From assembly GCF_900112415.1 (NCBI RefSeq), contig NZ_FOLV01000004.1, forward strand, positions 1-64,000: a DNA stretch of 64,000 nucleotides. The letters are read 5' to 3'. Origin of the DNA: Bacillus sp. 491mf (GTDB taxonomy: Bacteria; Bacillota; Bacilli; Bacillales; Bacillaceae_G). The first letter of the stretch is position 1. Each line of letters opens with the position of its first letter. The position numbers and the translations under genes were made by a program. The notes under the pieces were generated by a model. It searched no databases and was not told the origin of the DNA. It saw only the letters and a list, made by a program, of their open reading frames with translations. Below are positions 24,424-32,639 of the stretch, piece by piece.

Positions 24424-25377
24424 GTGATTCGATTTGAACGCGTTTCAAAAACGTTTGATGATAAAACGAAGGCTGTAGATTCGTTGCAGCTAGAGATCCG
24501 TAAAGGAGAATTTTTTGTTTTAATCGGCCCGAGTGGATGTGGAAAAACTACGACAATGAAAATGATCAATCGATTGATTGAAACAACAGAAGGTTCAATT
24601 TTTATTGATGGGAAAAATATTCGGGATTATAACATTCATGAATTACGATGGGATATTGGATATGTATTACAACAAATTGCGCTATTTCCGCATATGACAA
24701 TTGCAGAAAACATTGCGGTTGTTCCAGAAATGCGCAAATGGAGTAAAGCGAAAATTCAAGAGCGTGTTGATGAGTTATTAGAAATGGTAGGGTTAGATCC
24801 TGATATATATAGGGATCGTATGCCAGATGAATTATCTGGCGGTCAAAAGCAGCGTGTCGGCGTTGTGCGAGCACTTGCTGCTAATCCGAAAATAGTTTTA
24901 ATGGATGAACCGTTTAGTGCGCTAGATCCTTTAAGCCGTGAGCAGCTGCAGCGTGATTTGGTAGACTTGCAAAAAAAGATTCAAAAAACAATTGTTTTCG
25001 TAACTCATGATATGCAAGAAGCGTTAGCGCTTGGTGATCGTATTTGTATAATGAAAGATGGGAAAGTTGTCCAACTTGATACGCCGGAAGCAATTATACA
25101 AAATCCCGCAAATAAATTTGTAGAAGAATTTATTGGGAGACCACGATTATCCTGGTATGATCATAAAAAAGTAGAAGATATAGTATCAATATTAGCACAA
25201 GAAGGGAAACAAGGTGATGGTTATCCACTTTCGACTAAAGTTTCCCTACATGATGCTTTACTTCGTTTAGAACACGAAAAAGAAATACCCGTCGAAGAAA
25301 ATGGTACATATATTGGTACTTTAACAAGTCAGCATATCGTTCAGTACATAGTAGAGCAAATGAAAGTGAGGGCATAG
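24424..25377 (+). CDS. opuFA: OpuF-type compatible-solute ABC transporter, ATPase subunit
   Basis: 317 residues. Walker A GPSGCGKTTTMKMINRL, Q-loop VLQQIALFPHMT, ABC signature ELSGGQKQRVGVVRALA, Walker B IVLMDEPFSALDPLSR and H-loop FVTHDMQEAL; overall closest to OpuA/OpuC/ProV ATPases for glycine betaine, carnitine or choline. Downstream is a regulatory segment (WYDHKKVEDIVSIL to YIGTLTSQHIVQYI) with what looks like one CBS motif instead of the two in OpuCA, so it is about 60 residues shorter. It lies 3 nt from the fused permease gene. GTG/ATG choice: ATG-equivalent GTG 24424 follows AAAAGGAG. Confidence 0.88.
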   Translation: MIRFERVSKTFDDKTKAVDSLQLEIRKGEFFVLIGPSGCGKTTTMKMINRLIETTEGSIFIDGKNIRDYNIHELRWDIGYVLQQIALFPHMTIAENIAVVPEMRKWSKAKIQERVDELLEMVGLDPDIYRDRMPDELSGGQKQRVGVVRALAANPKIVLMDEPFSALDPLSREQLQRDLVDLQKKIQKTIVFVTHDMQEALALGDRICIMKDGKVVQLDTPEAIIQNPANKFVEEFIGRPRLSWYDHKKVEDIVSILAQEGKQGDGYPLSTKVSLHDALLRLEHEKEIPVEENGTYIGTLTSQHIVQYIVEQMKVRA

Positions 25378-25380
25378 AAA

Positions 25381-26892
25381 GTGACAACCATTTTACAAAC
25401 GATGCAAGAGCGTAAACAAGAATTGTTAAGTGCCCTTTTAGAACATTTGCAAATTTCGTTGATTTCCTTATTTTTTGCAATTCTTATTGCAGTTCCACTT
25501 GGAATTTTGTTAACTAGAAAAGAGCGTATTGCTGAATGGGTAATTGGTACTTCTGCTGTGATGCAAACGATTCCTTCTTTGGCCCTTCTTGGATTGTTAA
25601 TTCCATTAGTTGGTATCGGGAAGTTCCCAGCTATAATTGCCCTTGTGATTTATGCACTGCTTCCTATTTTAAGAAATACATACACAGGGATTCGTGAACT
25701 AGATCCATCGCTTATTGAGGCAGCAGAAGCAATGGGAATGAACGGTTGGAGACGGTTATGGAAGATAGAAATACCACTTGCTTGGCCTATTATTATGGCA
25801 GGGATTCGGACCGCAATGGTACTAATTGTTGGTACAGCGACATTAGCTGCTTTAATTGGAGCAGGAGGGTTAGGGAAGCTTATTCTACTTGGAATTGATC
25901 GGAATGACCATGCTCTAATTTTATTAGGTGCTATTCCGGCTGCATTATTAGCATTATTTTTTGATGGTGTGCTGCGCATGATCTTGCATGTAAGACGTTC
26001 ACCAAAACGAATAATTGTTACAATTGCCGTTGTAGTTGGAATCATCATCACACCATTTCTTTGGAGTACACAAAAGAAAGACATTATAATCGCTGGTAAA
26101 CTTGGTTCAGAGCCGGAAATTTTAATTCAGATGTATAAACAATTAATCGAACAAGATACGGATTTAAATGTAGAAGTAAAACCTGGGTTTGGAAAAACAT
26201 CATTTGTATTTGAGGCATTAAAATCTAAAGAAATCGATATTTATCCAGAGTTTTCAGGAACGGCTTTATCAACGTTCGTAAAAGAAGAACCCAAAAATAA
26301 AGATCGTCAAGAAGTATATGAGCAGGCACGAAATGGGATGGAGAAGAAATTTAATATGAGGCTATTAAAGCCAATGCAATATAATAACACGTACGCATTA
26401 GCAGTCCCAAAACAAATAGCGACGCAGTATAACATTAAGACAATTTCTGACTTAAAAAATGTTTCTTCTCATATGAAAGCTGGATTTACGCTTGAATTTG
26501 CAGATCGTGAAGATGGATATAAAGGAATACAAACACTTTATAATATACAGTTTCCTAATTTAAAAACAATGGAACCAAAGCTGCGGTATAGTGCTATTCA
26601 ATCTGGCGATGTGAATCTCATTGATGCCTATTCAACAGACAGTGAATTACAGCAATACGGTATGCAAGTACTAGAAGATGATAAAGGGCTGTTTCCGCCA
26701 TATCAAGGAGCGCCATTATTGCGTGAAGAAACGTTAAAGAAATATCCGGAAATTGAAAAATCATTAAATAAACTTGCAGGGGAAATTACTGATGAAGAAA
26801 TGCGTAAAATGAATTATGAAGTGAACGTAAAAGGGAAAGCAGCGGAGAATGTAGCAAAAGATTTTTTACGAAAAGAAGGATTATTAAAATAG
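25381..26892 (+). CDS. opuFB: OpuF-type transporter, permease fused to substrate-binding protein
   Basis: 503 residues. The first 215 form a BPD permease domain with five or six helices and the EAA-like loop LDPSLIEAAEAMGMNGWRRL contacting the ATPase. A further helix (IIVTIAVVVGIIITPFLW) leads to an extracellular OpuAC-type binding domain, starting KDIIIAGKLGSEPEILIQMY and containing EALKSKEIDIYPEFSGTALS and LRYSAIQSGDVNLIDAYSTD. This permease-binding protein fusion defines the OpuF class of osmolyte importers described in Bacillus. It should take up glycine betaine-like solutes under osmotic stress. GTG start, 3 nt after opuFA. Confidence 0.9.
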   Translation: MTTILQTMQERKQELLSALLEHLQISLISLFFAILIAVPLGILLTRKERIAEWVIGTSAVMQTIPSLALLGLLIPLVGIGKFPAIIALVIYALLPILRNTYTGIRELDPSLIEAAEAMGMNGWRRLWKIEIPLAWPIIMAGIRTAMVLIVGTATLAALIGAGGLGKLILLGIDRNDHALILLGAIPAALLALFFDGVLRMILHVRRSPKRIIVTIAVVVGIIITPFLWSTQKKDIIIAGKLGSEPEILIQMYKQLIEQDTDLNVEVKPGFGKTSFVFEALKSKEIDIYPEFSGTALSTFVKEEPKNKDRQEVYEQARNGMEKKFNMRLLKPMQYNNTYALAVPKQIATQYNIKTISDLKNVSSHMKAGFTLEFADREDGYKGIQTLYNIQFPNLKTMEPKLRYSAIQSGDVNLIDAYSTDSELQQYGMQVLEDDKGLFPPYQGAPLLREETLKKYPEIEKSLNKLAGEITDEEMRKMNYEVNVKGKAAENVAKDFLRKEGLLK

Positions 26893-26906
26893 AATTAATT
26901 TACAAA

Positions 26907-26955
26907 TGCATAAAAAAAGGTCGTTTATATAAAAATAAACGACCTTTTTTATGCA
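26907..26955. terminator. Terminator of opuF, bidirectional
   Basis: AAAAAAGGTCGTTTAT / ATAAACGACCTTTTTT perfect stem, extended by TGCAT / ATGCA at the base. Confidence 0.95.
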
Positions 26956-27140
26956 TACTTATACTTTTTTTCGAAAAAGTATTCCATTTTTGCTCGTTTT
27001 CTTTTAGAATAAGTAATGTTTTTCTGAAAGAATATAAAGTGAAACAGTTCGTTATTTTCGAGGTACGTATTTTATATAAATAACTCATATTATGGATGCC
27101 TGATAGAACGGAATGAGCACAACAAGAAATTACAGATGGG

Positions 27141-28556
27141 GTGATACCAATAGAAAAGAAATTAGGATTTTTTCCATTAATCGCACTTGTAGTAGGAACA
27201 ATGGTTGGAGGCGGTGTATTTAGTTTACCGCACGATTTAGCAGCAGGAGCAAACAGCGGTGCGACCTTAATTGGTTGGTGTATTACAGGACTAGGAATGA
27301 TTCCGCTTACTCTCGTATATCAATCGTTGGCATATCGAAAGCCTGAACTTGAGGGTGGTATTTATAGCTACGCACGCGCTGGATTTGGGGAATATATTGG
27401 ATTTAACAGTGCATGGGGATATTGGATTGCTGGAATATTAGGCAACGTTGCAACAATTATGATGCTATTTAACTCATTAGCATATTTTTTCCCGATTTTT
27501 AAAGGTGGTAATAATGTTCCATCTATTGTCGGTGCATCACTTTTATTGTGGACACTTCATTTTCTTATATTAGTTGGAATTCGTGAAGCTTCGATTATGA
27601 ATTTTATTGCGACAATTGGTAAGCTTGTCCCAATTGTATTATTTATTGTGATTATGGTTATTGCATTTCGCTGGGATACATTTACGCATGATTTTTGGGG
27701 AAAAGGTACGGTCTCATTATCTTCTGTATTTGGACAAGTGAAGAACACGATGCTCGTTACGCTTTGGGTATTTATTGGGGTAGAAGGAGCCGTCGTTTTA
27801 TCAGGACGAGCAAAACATAGCCGTGATGTCGGAAAAGCAACTGTATTCGGTTTACTGCTAGTAATGAGCATTTATATTTTAATTTCTGTTTTATCACTAG
27901 GGGTAATGTCACGAGAGGAATTAGCGGCACTTGAAACACCATCAATGGGACATGTATTAGAACATGTCGTTGGTTCATGGGGAGCATATGTGATTAACTT
28001 AGGATTAATTGCTTCGCTTATTGGTACATTAATTGGTTGGTTTTTACTTGTTTCGGAAATTTCTCACGTTGCTGGAAAAGACGGCGTATTTCCGAAGGTA
28101 TTTACGAAAACAAACAAAAAAGATACACCGCATATGGCATTATGGATTTCAAACTGTGTTGCCCAAACATTATTTATTATTGTGTTATTTTCAGCATCCA
28201 CATATCAGATCATGTATTTTATTGCATCAACATCAATCTTACTCCCATATGTATTTTCAGCACTATATCAGTTGAAATTAGTGATTACAAAAGCATATGA
28301 AGGAAACAGATGGAAAGATGGGATACTTGCTTCTATGGCATCTTTATATGGGATTTGGCTTGTATATGCAGCAGGATTAAAAAATTTATTACTTGTTTCT
28401 TTAGTATATGGCATCGGACTTATCGTATATGTTGCTGCAAGAAAAGAACAAGGAAATCGCTGTTTTACTCGCGCTGAACGGTATGTGATGATAATCATTT
28501 TACTTGCAGCAGTAGTTTCTATTTATATGCTCGTTGCTGGCAAGATTGGAATGTAA
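27141..28556 (+). CDS. Basic amino acid antiporter (arginine/ornithine type, APC family)
   Basis: 471 residues, 12-13 hydrophobic segments. The APC signature KKLGFFPLIALVVGTMVGGG then VFSLPHDLAAGANSGA, and ELEGGIYSYARAGFGEYIGF and LWVFIGVEGAVVLSGRAKHS, match the ArcD/YdgI arginine:ornithine antiporter branch. It probably exchanges arginine or lysine for their products. No arginine deiminase genes are adjacent, so it may serve amino acid catabolism or acid resistance. GTG 27141 is used: the nearest in-frame ATG is inside the first helix. The ribosome binding site (GATGGG) is weak and close. Confidence 0.85.
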   Translation: MIPIEKKLGFFPLIALVVGTMVGGGVFSLPHDLAAGANSGATLIGWCITGLGMIPLTLVYQSLAYRKPELEGGIYSYARAGFGEYIGFNSAWGYWIAGILGNVATIMMLFNSLAYFFPIFKGGNNVPSIVGASLLLWTLHFLILVGIREASIMNFIATIGKLVPIVLFIVIMVIAFRWDTFTHDFWGKGTVSLSSVFGQVKNTMLVTLWVFIGVEGAVVLSGRAKHSRDVGKATVFGLLLVMSIYILISVLSLGVMSREELAALETPSMGHVLEHVVGSWGAYVINLGLIASLIGTLIGWFLLVSEISHVAGKDGVFPKVFTKTNKKDTPHMALWISNCVAQTLFIIVLFSASTYQIMYFIASTSILLPYVFSALYQLKLVITKAYEGNRWKDGILASMASLYGIWLVYAAGLKNLLLVSLVYGIGLIVYVAARKEQGNRCFTRAERYVMIIILLAAVVSIYMLVAGKIGM

Positions 28557-28574
28557 AAATATCAATATACAAAA

Positions 28575-28755
28575 AGGGTAGGGCCAGCAAAGCTGTCACC
28601 ACCCGTAAAAAGGAAGTGTTAAGATTACAACAAGTTGTTTAAGTTTAATACTTCCAACACACATACCCCCGTCCTGGTTTGGATGGGGGTAAAATATCCT
28701 TAAAAAGGATGTCTTAGCAATACAGTCATTTAAAATTATTAATTTTTTCAATAAG
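28575..28755. other. Structured non-coding remnant left of the IS231-type cassette
   Basis: No gene. It contains a GC-rich hairpin CCCCCGTCC / GGATGGGGG around 28664-28690 and TAAAAAGGAAGTGTTAAG-type sequence. On the minus strand the composition resembles the non-coding 3' end of IS200/IS605-type elements, which would make it an older element into which the cassette inserted. That reading is tentative. Confidence 0.35.
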
Positions 28756-28766
28756 GGGTCTTAACG

Positions 28767-28950
28767 CATGCCCATTAAACGTTTACTTTTATCCTTCATG
28801 ATAATGCCTTTCTTCTTTTCGCGTATCGCTTGGTTTTTCAGACGTGTTTGCGTTTGATCATCGGTTAAACGATATTTAATGCTTGTTACGGGATTTTTTT
28901 TGGTAATGAGTTTCGGAACTGGTTTTTGACCATCTTTCTGTTAGTTTCGT
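28767..28950 (-). pseudogene. IS231 transposase fragment
   Basis: On the minus strand DGQKPVPKLITKKNPVTSIK is followed by YRLTDDQTQTRLKNQAIREK and KKGIIMKDKSKRLMGM. This is the central part of IS231-type IS4 transposases, just before the conserved N-V-Y-V-T-N strand; there is a TAA a few codons upstream, and the DDE residues are missing. The last codons (KRLMGM, TTAATGGGCATG) coincide with the left boundary of the cassette. Confidence 0.7.
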
Positions 28951-29055
28951 TAGAACTCAATAAAGTTCCTTAAACGGCCGTTTTTGGCTCATTTTGTTAA
29001 ATCCTTGTTATATGTAAACGACAAATAGACCTAAAGAAATAATAAAATTGATTTT

Positions 29056-29388
29056 TTAGCTCTTTTTTCTTTTCGGTAAGTCAGGAGCCTTCTTCATTGT
29101 GTCAATAACATGCATGACCGCGAAATATGGATGTTTTAAAATCATTTTCGGTCCGCTCTTCTTCATAACATCCTTAACGAAATTTTTCATATCTGGTTTA
29201 TAACAATGAATTTTACAATTTTGACATGCTGGCTTCTTCTCTTGAAATGGACATTTTGATAAACGAAAATAAGCATACTCTTTTAACTTCTGACATTCTT
29301 CACATATAGTATCTTGTTCATGTTCGTTTTTACAATACATATCAATCATAATGCTAATTGTTTTCTCTTCACGTTCAATTCGATTCAT
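29056..29388 (-). CDS. YgbA-family (nitrous oxide-stimulated promoter) protein
   Basis: 110 residues from the ATG at 29388, 8 nt after GGGAGG; starts at 29463 or 29469 lack a good signal. Contains the Cys-rich YgbA_NO pattern: CKNEHEQDTICEECQKLKEY, RLSKCPFQEKKPACQNCKIH and CYKPDMKNFVKDVMKKSGPK, then MILKHPYFAVMHVIDTMKK. Eight Cys and one His could hold a metal or Fe-S cluster. E. coli YgbA is induced by nitric oxide and supports growth under nitrosative stress. Here it is the passenger of an IS231-type cassette, so it is horizontally mobile. Confidence 0.82.
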   Translation of the reverse strand: MNRIEREEKTISIMIDMYCKNEHEQDTICEECQKLKEYAYFRLSKCPFQEKKPACQNCKIHCYKPDMKNFVKDVMKKSGPKMILKHPYFAVMHVIDTMKKAPDLPKRKKS

Positions 29389-29616
29389 GGCTAGTGCCTC
29401 CCGTTCCAAAGTCTCTCTGCTTTGATTGTAAGATTTTTTTAGAGGGTTTACATGAATTTTCATTGACAATTTTTCTAATATTTATCTCTTTCCTACGAAT
29501 TATTAATGGAGAATGGCCCTACCAATCATAACCAACAATAAAAACGAGCATAATGCACAAAATTTTTGTTTTGGGGAATTTTAAAATCTTAAGTTGATGG
29601 GCATAGGGTCTTAACG

Positions 29617-30231
29617 ATAAAACGCGGATATTATACGCTAAGATATTTTAGAAATCAGGTTTTTTTATCTTATATATTGTTTGTTTTCAAAAAAAATTTC
29701 ATTCTTTTCATGAATAACTAAAACAACTGAACCAATGATGTTGTATGAATTGTTATCGTAATCGTCGCTAATTGAAATCCAGTAGAATCACTAAAAACAT
29801 TTATTATAAGATCTGTATCAAAAATGCCACATATACTATCAACAACAAATTGAGATAAAGGACAACATCCATTACTCGCAGAATTACACATATATATATA
29901 ACTCTTCTTCTTTATAAAGTTATAGTATATAAAATGACAAATAAGGAAAAGTGTTTGTACAAATAATCTATTTGATTTATTTTATAAGCTATAACTTTTA
30001 TAGTACTTATGAAATTATGGTTTCGTAGGAGACAAGTAAGATTTTTGAGCAAACAACACTTAAAAATTTCCATCTTTATAATAAAAAAATTGGATCATTG
30101 ATTCCCATCTTAAGGCTAACGCCTTTTTAGTGGGTGAATAAGGTTTCTTACGTGTTAATTTTAAAAATTGGCAGGAATTTTTAAGGATAAACAGAATATA
30201 TAGTTTTAATAATGTGTAGGAGGGGATTGTT
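29617..30231. other. Mostly non-coding stretch
   Basis: Apart from the small minus-strand frame at 29718-29891, this A/T-rich stretch contains only broken frames. A hairpin AAGG-CTAACG-CCTT lies near 30111-30125. The sequence just right of the cassette (ATAAAACGCGGATATTATACGC) belongs to whatever DNA the cassette inserted into. Confidence 0.4.
29718..29891 (-). CDS. Small Cys-containing protein, possibly an endospore appendage (DUF3992-like) fragment
   Basis: 57 residues, MCNSASNGCCPLSQFVVDSI then CGIFDTDLIINVFSDSTGFQ and LATITITIHTTSLVQLF. The N-terminal Cys cluster, the VVDSICxxF segment and the beta-strand repeats TGFQLATITI resemble the start of Ena-type (DUF3992) spore appendage subunits of the B. 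cereus group, but the protein is only half the usual length. The ribosome binding site (AAGAAGAAGAG) is weak. Either a short subunit or a truncated gene; relation to Ena proteins is by pattern only. Confidence 0.45.
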   Translation of the reverse strand: MCNSASNGCCPLSQFVVDSICGIFDTDLIINVFSDSTGFQLATITITIHTTSLVQLF

Positions 30232-30492
30232 ATGGAAGAAAAGGAAAAATTGATGCGGATTGTAGAGTTAGCTAAAGATATTCAGAAATTATTAGTGCAA
30301 GAAGCGTTCTTTAATCGACATCCCGAACTGCGCGGAGCGGTAGAAAATTTAGCTTGTTCTGTAGAAGTTTTAGCCAATATGCATGTACATGAAGATATGA
30401 ATGCAGAAGATACATTACGTTATGTTTTAGCGAAAATGAAGATTGCTCACAATGCAATTTCACAAGAAAAAGAAGGCTTACATTTGAACTGA
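30232..30492 (+). CDS. Small helical protein of unknown function (86 aa)
   Basis: Not recognised. The sequence is highly helical and acidic (MEEKEKLMRIVELAKDIQKL, AVENLACSVEVLANMHVHED) with no membrane segment. AGGAGGGG precedes the ATG by 6-7 nt and a terminator follows immediately, so it is a real monocistronic gene. Helical composition and size suggest a dimeric bundle. It lies upstream of the McrB-like pair but is separated from it by a terminator and a bcr1 repeat, so no functional link is implied. Confidence 0.8.
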   Translation: MEEKEKLMRIVELAKDIQKLLVQEAFFNRHPELRGAVENLACSVEVLANMHVHEDMNAEDTLRYVLAKMKIAHNAISQEKEGLHLN

Positions 30493-30512
30493 CAATTAGT
30501 GTCAGTTTTTTT
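30488..30512 (+). terminator. Terminator
   Basis: ACTGACA / TGTCAGT stem, ATTAG loop, eight T; the stop codon lies in the stem. Confidence 0.85.
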
Positions 30513-30545
30513 TATTTCTAGTTTGCTCTTATTATTCATACAATG

Positions 30546-30798
30546 ATAAAGTGAAACTTTAATCAGTGGGGGGTTACGGGTAGTTTATCTCCTACCTAAC
30601 TTCTTAAGAAAAGCGGAAGCAGCTTGCTCAGAATCGCAGGACGCCCACGCATAAGGCAGAGTGGTGCTTTTTGCCTCGTCCGAGGGGGCGAAATGACCGG
30701 AGATTCTAAGCCGCTAGAGCTGGACAACAAAGAAATGTGGAAGTGGCTCGTCCAGAATGTGAGGTGGGAGCATTACTGCCCGCGACTAACGGGATAAA
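30546..30798 (-). repeat. bcr1 repeat with nested element
   Basis: Inverted bcr1 ends ATAAAGTGAAAC and ACGGGATAAA. The left half is shortened (the second hairpin arm is missing after GTGGGGGG) and a nested element of about 140 bp (30606-30745) sits after CTTCTT, exactly as in the copy at 3771. Confidence 0.85.
30606..30745. repeat. Nested element inside bcr1, second copy
   Basis: AAGAAAAGCGGAAGCAGCTT to GACAACAAAGAAATGTGG, about 90 percent identical by eye to 3876-4020. Confidence 0.7.
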
Positions 30799-30824
30799 AG
30801 CATTGAAAAAAGAAGGTGAGCGAG

Positions 30825-32639
30825 ATGAAACTTGAGAAAGCTCTTCACCCAAGCTTTGTAAAGAGATTACAGCATATGCGTTTTATTGGGAAATTTGTAG
30901 AAGAGAAAAAGAAGAAGAAAGGGTCATTTTTTGTCGTTTGTCTTTCGCCAATCCCAAACATAATTGAAGCGGCTTTTGGAGAAGATTCACATATATTTGA
31001 GGGTTTATATAAAAGTAAACAAAATGAAAAATTCTTTGCCAGTATAAAAGAAGGAAGACGAGAAAAACAATTGTTGCTATTCCAACTTTCTTATATGGAG
31101 AACATTTTATATGCAGAATTAATAGCTGCTGAAGAAAGAGAAATTGCAAGCTCCTATAAAATGATTCCTTCTCCTAAACTATCAGTCCCAAAAGCGAGAG
31201 AAGTATTTGAAAGAAAACTTGGGAAAGGATATGTTTCATTTCTAGTGCCCAAATTCCCGCATGATTTTGGTACGCCAGAGTTGCTATGGCATGAAGGGCG
31301 GATATATGGAAATGTATCTTTAAAACCTTCTATTAGTACCATTACATATCGAGAACTGAGGCGTGATGTTCGTTACCTCGATATGGATGATTGGATGCAG
31401 TATGTCGATATGAATGTAGAGAATAGTTTGTTTTTTGTTCGAGCAGAAGTATATGAACAATTAGAAAAACAAATAAAAGAGAATGGAAAACAAATTGAAA
31501 TCAGCGATACACGTAAACAAGAAAAGAGAAATGAATGGAATGAACGTGAGTATTCTTTTATACAATACGTAAAGAAAATTATCACAGAAAAAGAATTATA
31601 TATTGATGAAATCGATATTTACAATTTTCATATTTGTGTAAAGACAAATTTATTAACAATAGTAGGTGGTATGCCTGGAATCGGAAAATCACAGTTTGTG
31701 CAAGCCTATGCAGAAGCGCTCGGATTAACGTTTGGGAAAGATTTCATTTGGATTCCTGTGTCACCATCGTATCAAGAACCGCATGACGTATTAGGTTATC
31801 TTCATTCAAATGGAACGTATATGGAAAGTGAAACTAAACTTGTTCGAACACTGTTAGATGCCGCTAAAAATCCAAATCAATTATATATGATTGTATTTGA
31901 TGAAATGAACTTGTCATATATTGAACATTGGTTTACTCCTTTTCTATCACTCTTGCAGCTAAATCGGAAAAATCGTATTTTAACTTTATATGCAGCTAGT
32001 AATGAAAAAGAACAGGATGTACCACCGCAAATAGAAATTGGTGATAATGTCATATTTATTGGTACAGTTAATTTTGATGAAACAACAAAGGAGCTATCTG
32101 ACCGTTTATTAGACCGTGTAAATGTCGTATTCCTTCAAAAAATCCCATTTTGTGAGATGAGTATAGTGGAGAGAAAGATGATAAATATTCCGTGTGCATT
32201 ATCTGTTTCAGCATTAGAATTTCGAATGAATTGGGTTCACCACAAGGTAATGCTTGACGTGTTTACAGATGAAGAGTTGGAGTTATTAGATAAAGTGCAT
32301 CAACTGTTATTTCTTCACGATGCTTCAAAAGGAATTTCTTTTCGCGTTGCATCGGCAATTGCATCTTATTTACAAAATATTCCGTATGATGAAGGAGAAT
32401 CTTTGTTAATAAGTCGTGAAGAAGCATTTGATTTACAAATAAAACAACGTATTTTAACGAAGTTACGTGGCACAGAAGCGACAATAGGGGCATTGCTTCG
32501 TGAAGAGGGGAAAAAAGAGATGTCTCTTGTACAATTATTACAGTCATCACTTGCAAATCGTGTTTCAACCTTTGAACACTCACTGCTGTATATGAAACAA
32601 AAACAGCGAGAGTTGGAGCTGTACGGATATGTTAAATGA
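30825..32639 (+). CDS. McrB-like AAA+ NTPase
   Basis: 604 residues from ATG 30825 (AAGGTG 6 nt upstream; a GTG three codons earlier is less likely). The N-terminal 250 residues are of unknown fold and probably recognise the target; a charged linker (TRKQEKRNEWNE) follows. The AAA+ core has Walker A GGMPGIGKSQ (about residue 280), Walker B MIVFDEMN (358), and GTVNFDETT...LSDRLLDRVN (412-431), the McrB-type sensor and arginine-finger pattern in which the N-x-x-D element of McrB GTPases appears as VNFD. It overlaps the nuclease-like partner by 11 nt. Together they resemble a type IV, McrBC-like restriction module; GTP versus ATP use is not decidable. Confidence 0.82.
   Translation: MKLEKALHPSFVKRLQHMRFIGKFVEEKKKKKGSFFVVCLSPIPNIIEAAFGEDSHIFEGLYKSKQNEKFFASIKEGRREKQLLLFQLSYMENILYAELIAAEEREIASSYKMIPSPKLSVPKAREVFERKLGKGYVSFLVPKFPHDFGTPELLWHEGRIYGNVSLKPSISTITYRELRRDVRYLDMDDWMQYVDMNVENSLFFVRAEVYEQLEKQIKENGKQIEISDTRKQEKRNEWNEREYSFIQYVKKIITEKELYIDEIDIYNFHICVKTNLLTIVGGMPGIGKSQFVQAYAEALGLTFGKDFIWIPVSPSYQEPHDVLGYLHSNGTYMESETKLVRTLLDAAKNPNQLYMIVFDEMNLSYIEHWFTPFLSLLQLNRKNRILTLYAASNEKEQDVPPQIEIGDNVIFIGTVNFDETTKELSDRLLDRVNVVFLQKIPFCEMSIVERKMINIPCALSVSALEFRMNWVHHKVMLDVFTDEELELLDKVHQLLFLHDASKGISFRVASAIASYLQNIPYDEGESLLISREEAFDLQIKQRILTKLRGTEATIGALLREEGKKEMSLVQLLQSSLANRVSTFEHSLLYMKQKQRELELYGYVK

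Larger units (their letters stand above)
28756..29616. mobile_element. IS231-derived cassette (MIC231-like) with ygbA-family passenger
   Basis: An 839-bp unit (28767-29605) is flanked by 11-bp direct repeats GGGTCTTAACG at 28756-28766 and 29606-29616. Its right end CTTAAGTTGATGGGCAT is the IS231 terminal inverted repeat; its left end CATGCCCATTAA matches only the outer 12 bases. Inside are a ygbA-family gene and a transposase fragment, both on the minus strand. IS231-type mobile insertion cassettes carrying passenger genes are known in the B. cereus group and depend on a transposase in trans; the 11-bp duplication fits the IS231 target size. Confidence 0.75.

Noticed and set aside
27040-27060. 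AAAGTGAAAC as another bcr1 end
   Set aside because: Only about ten bases match and nothing of the following repeat hairpin is present.
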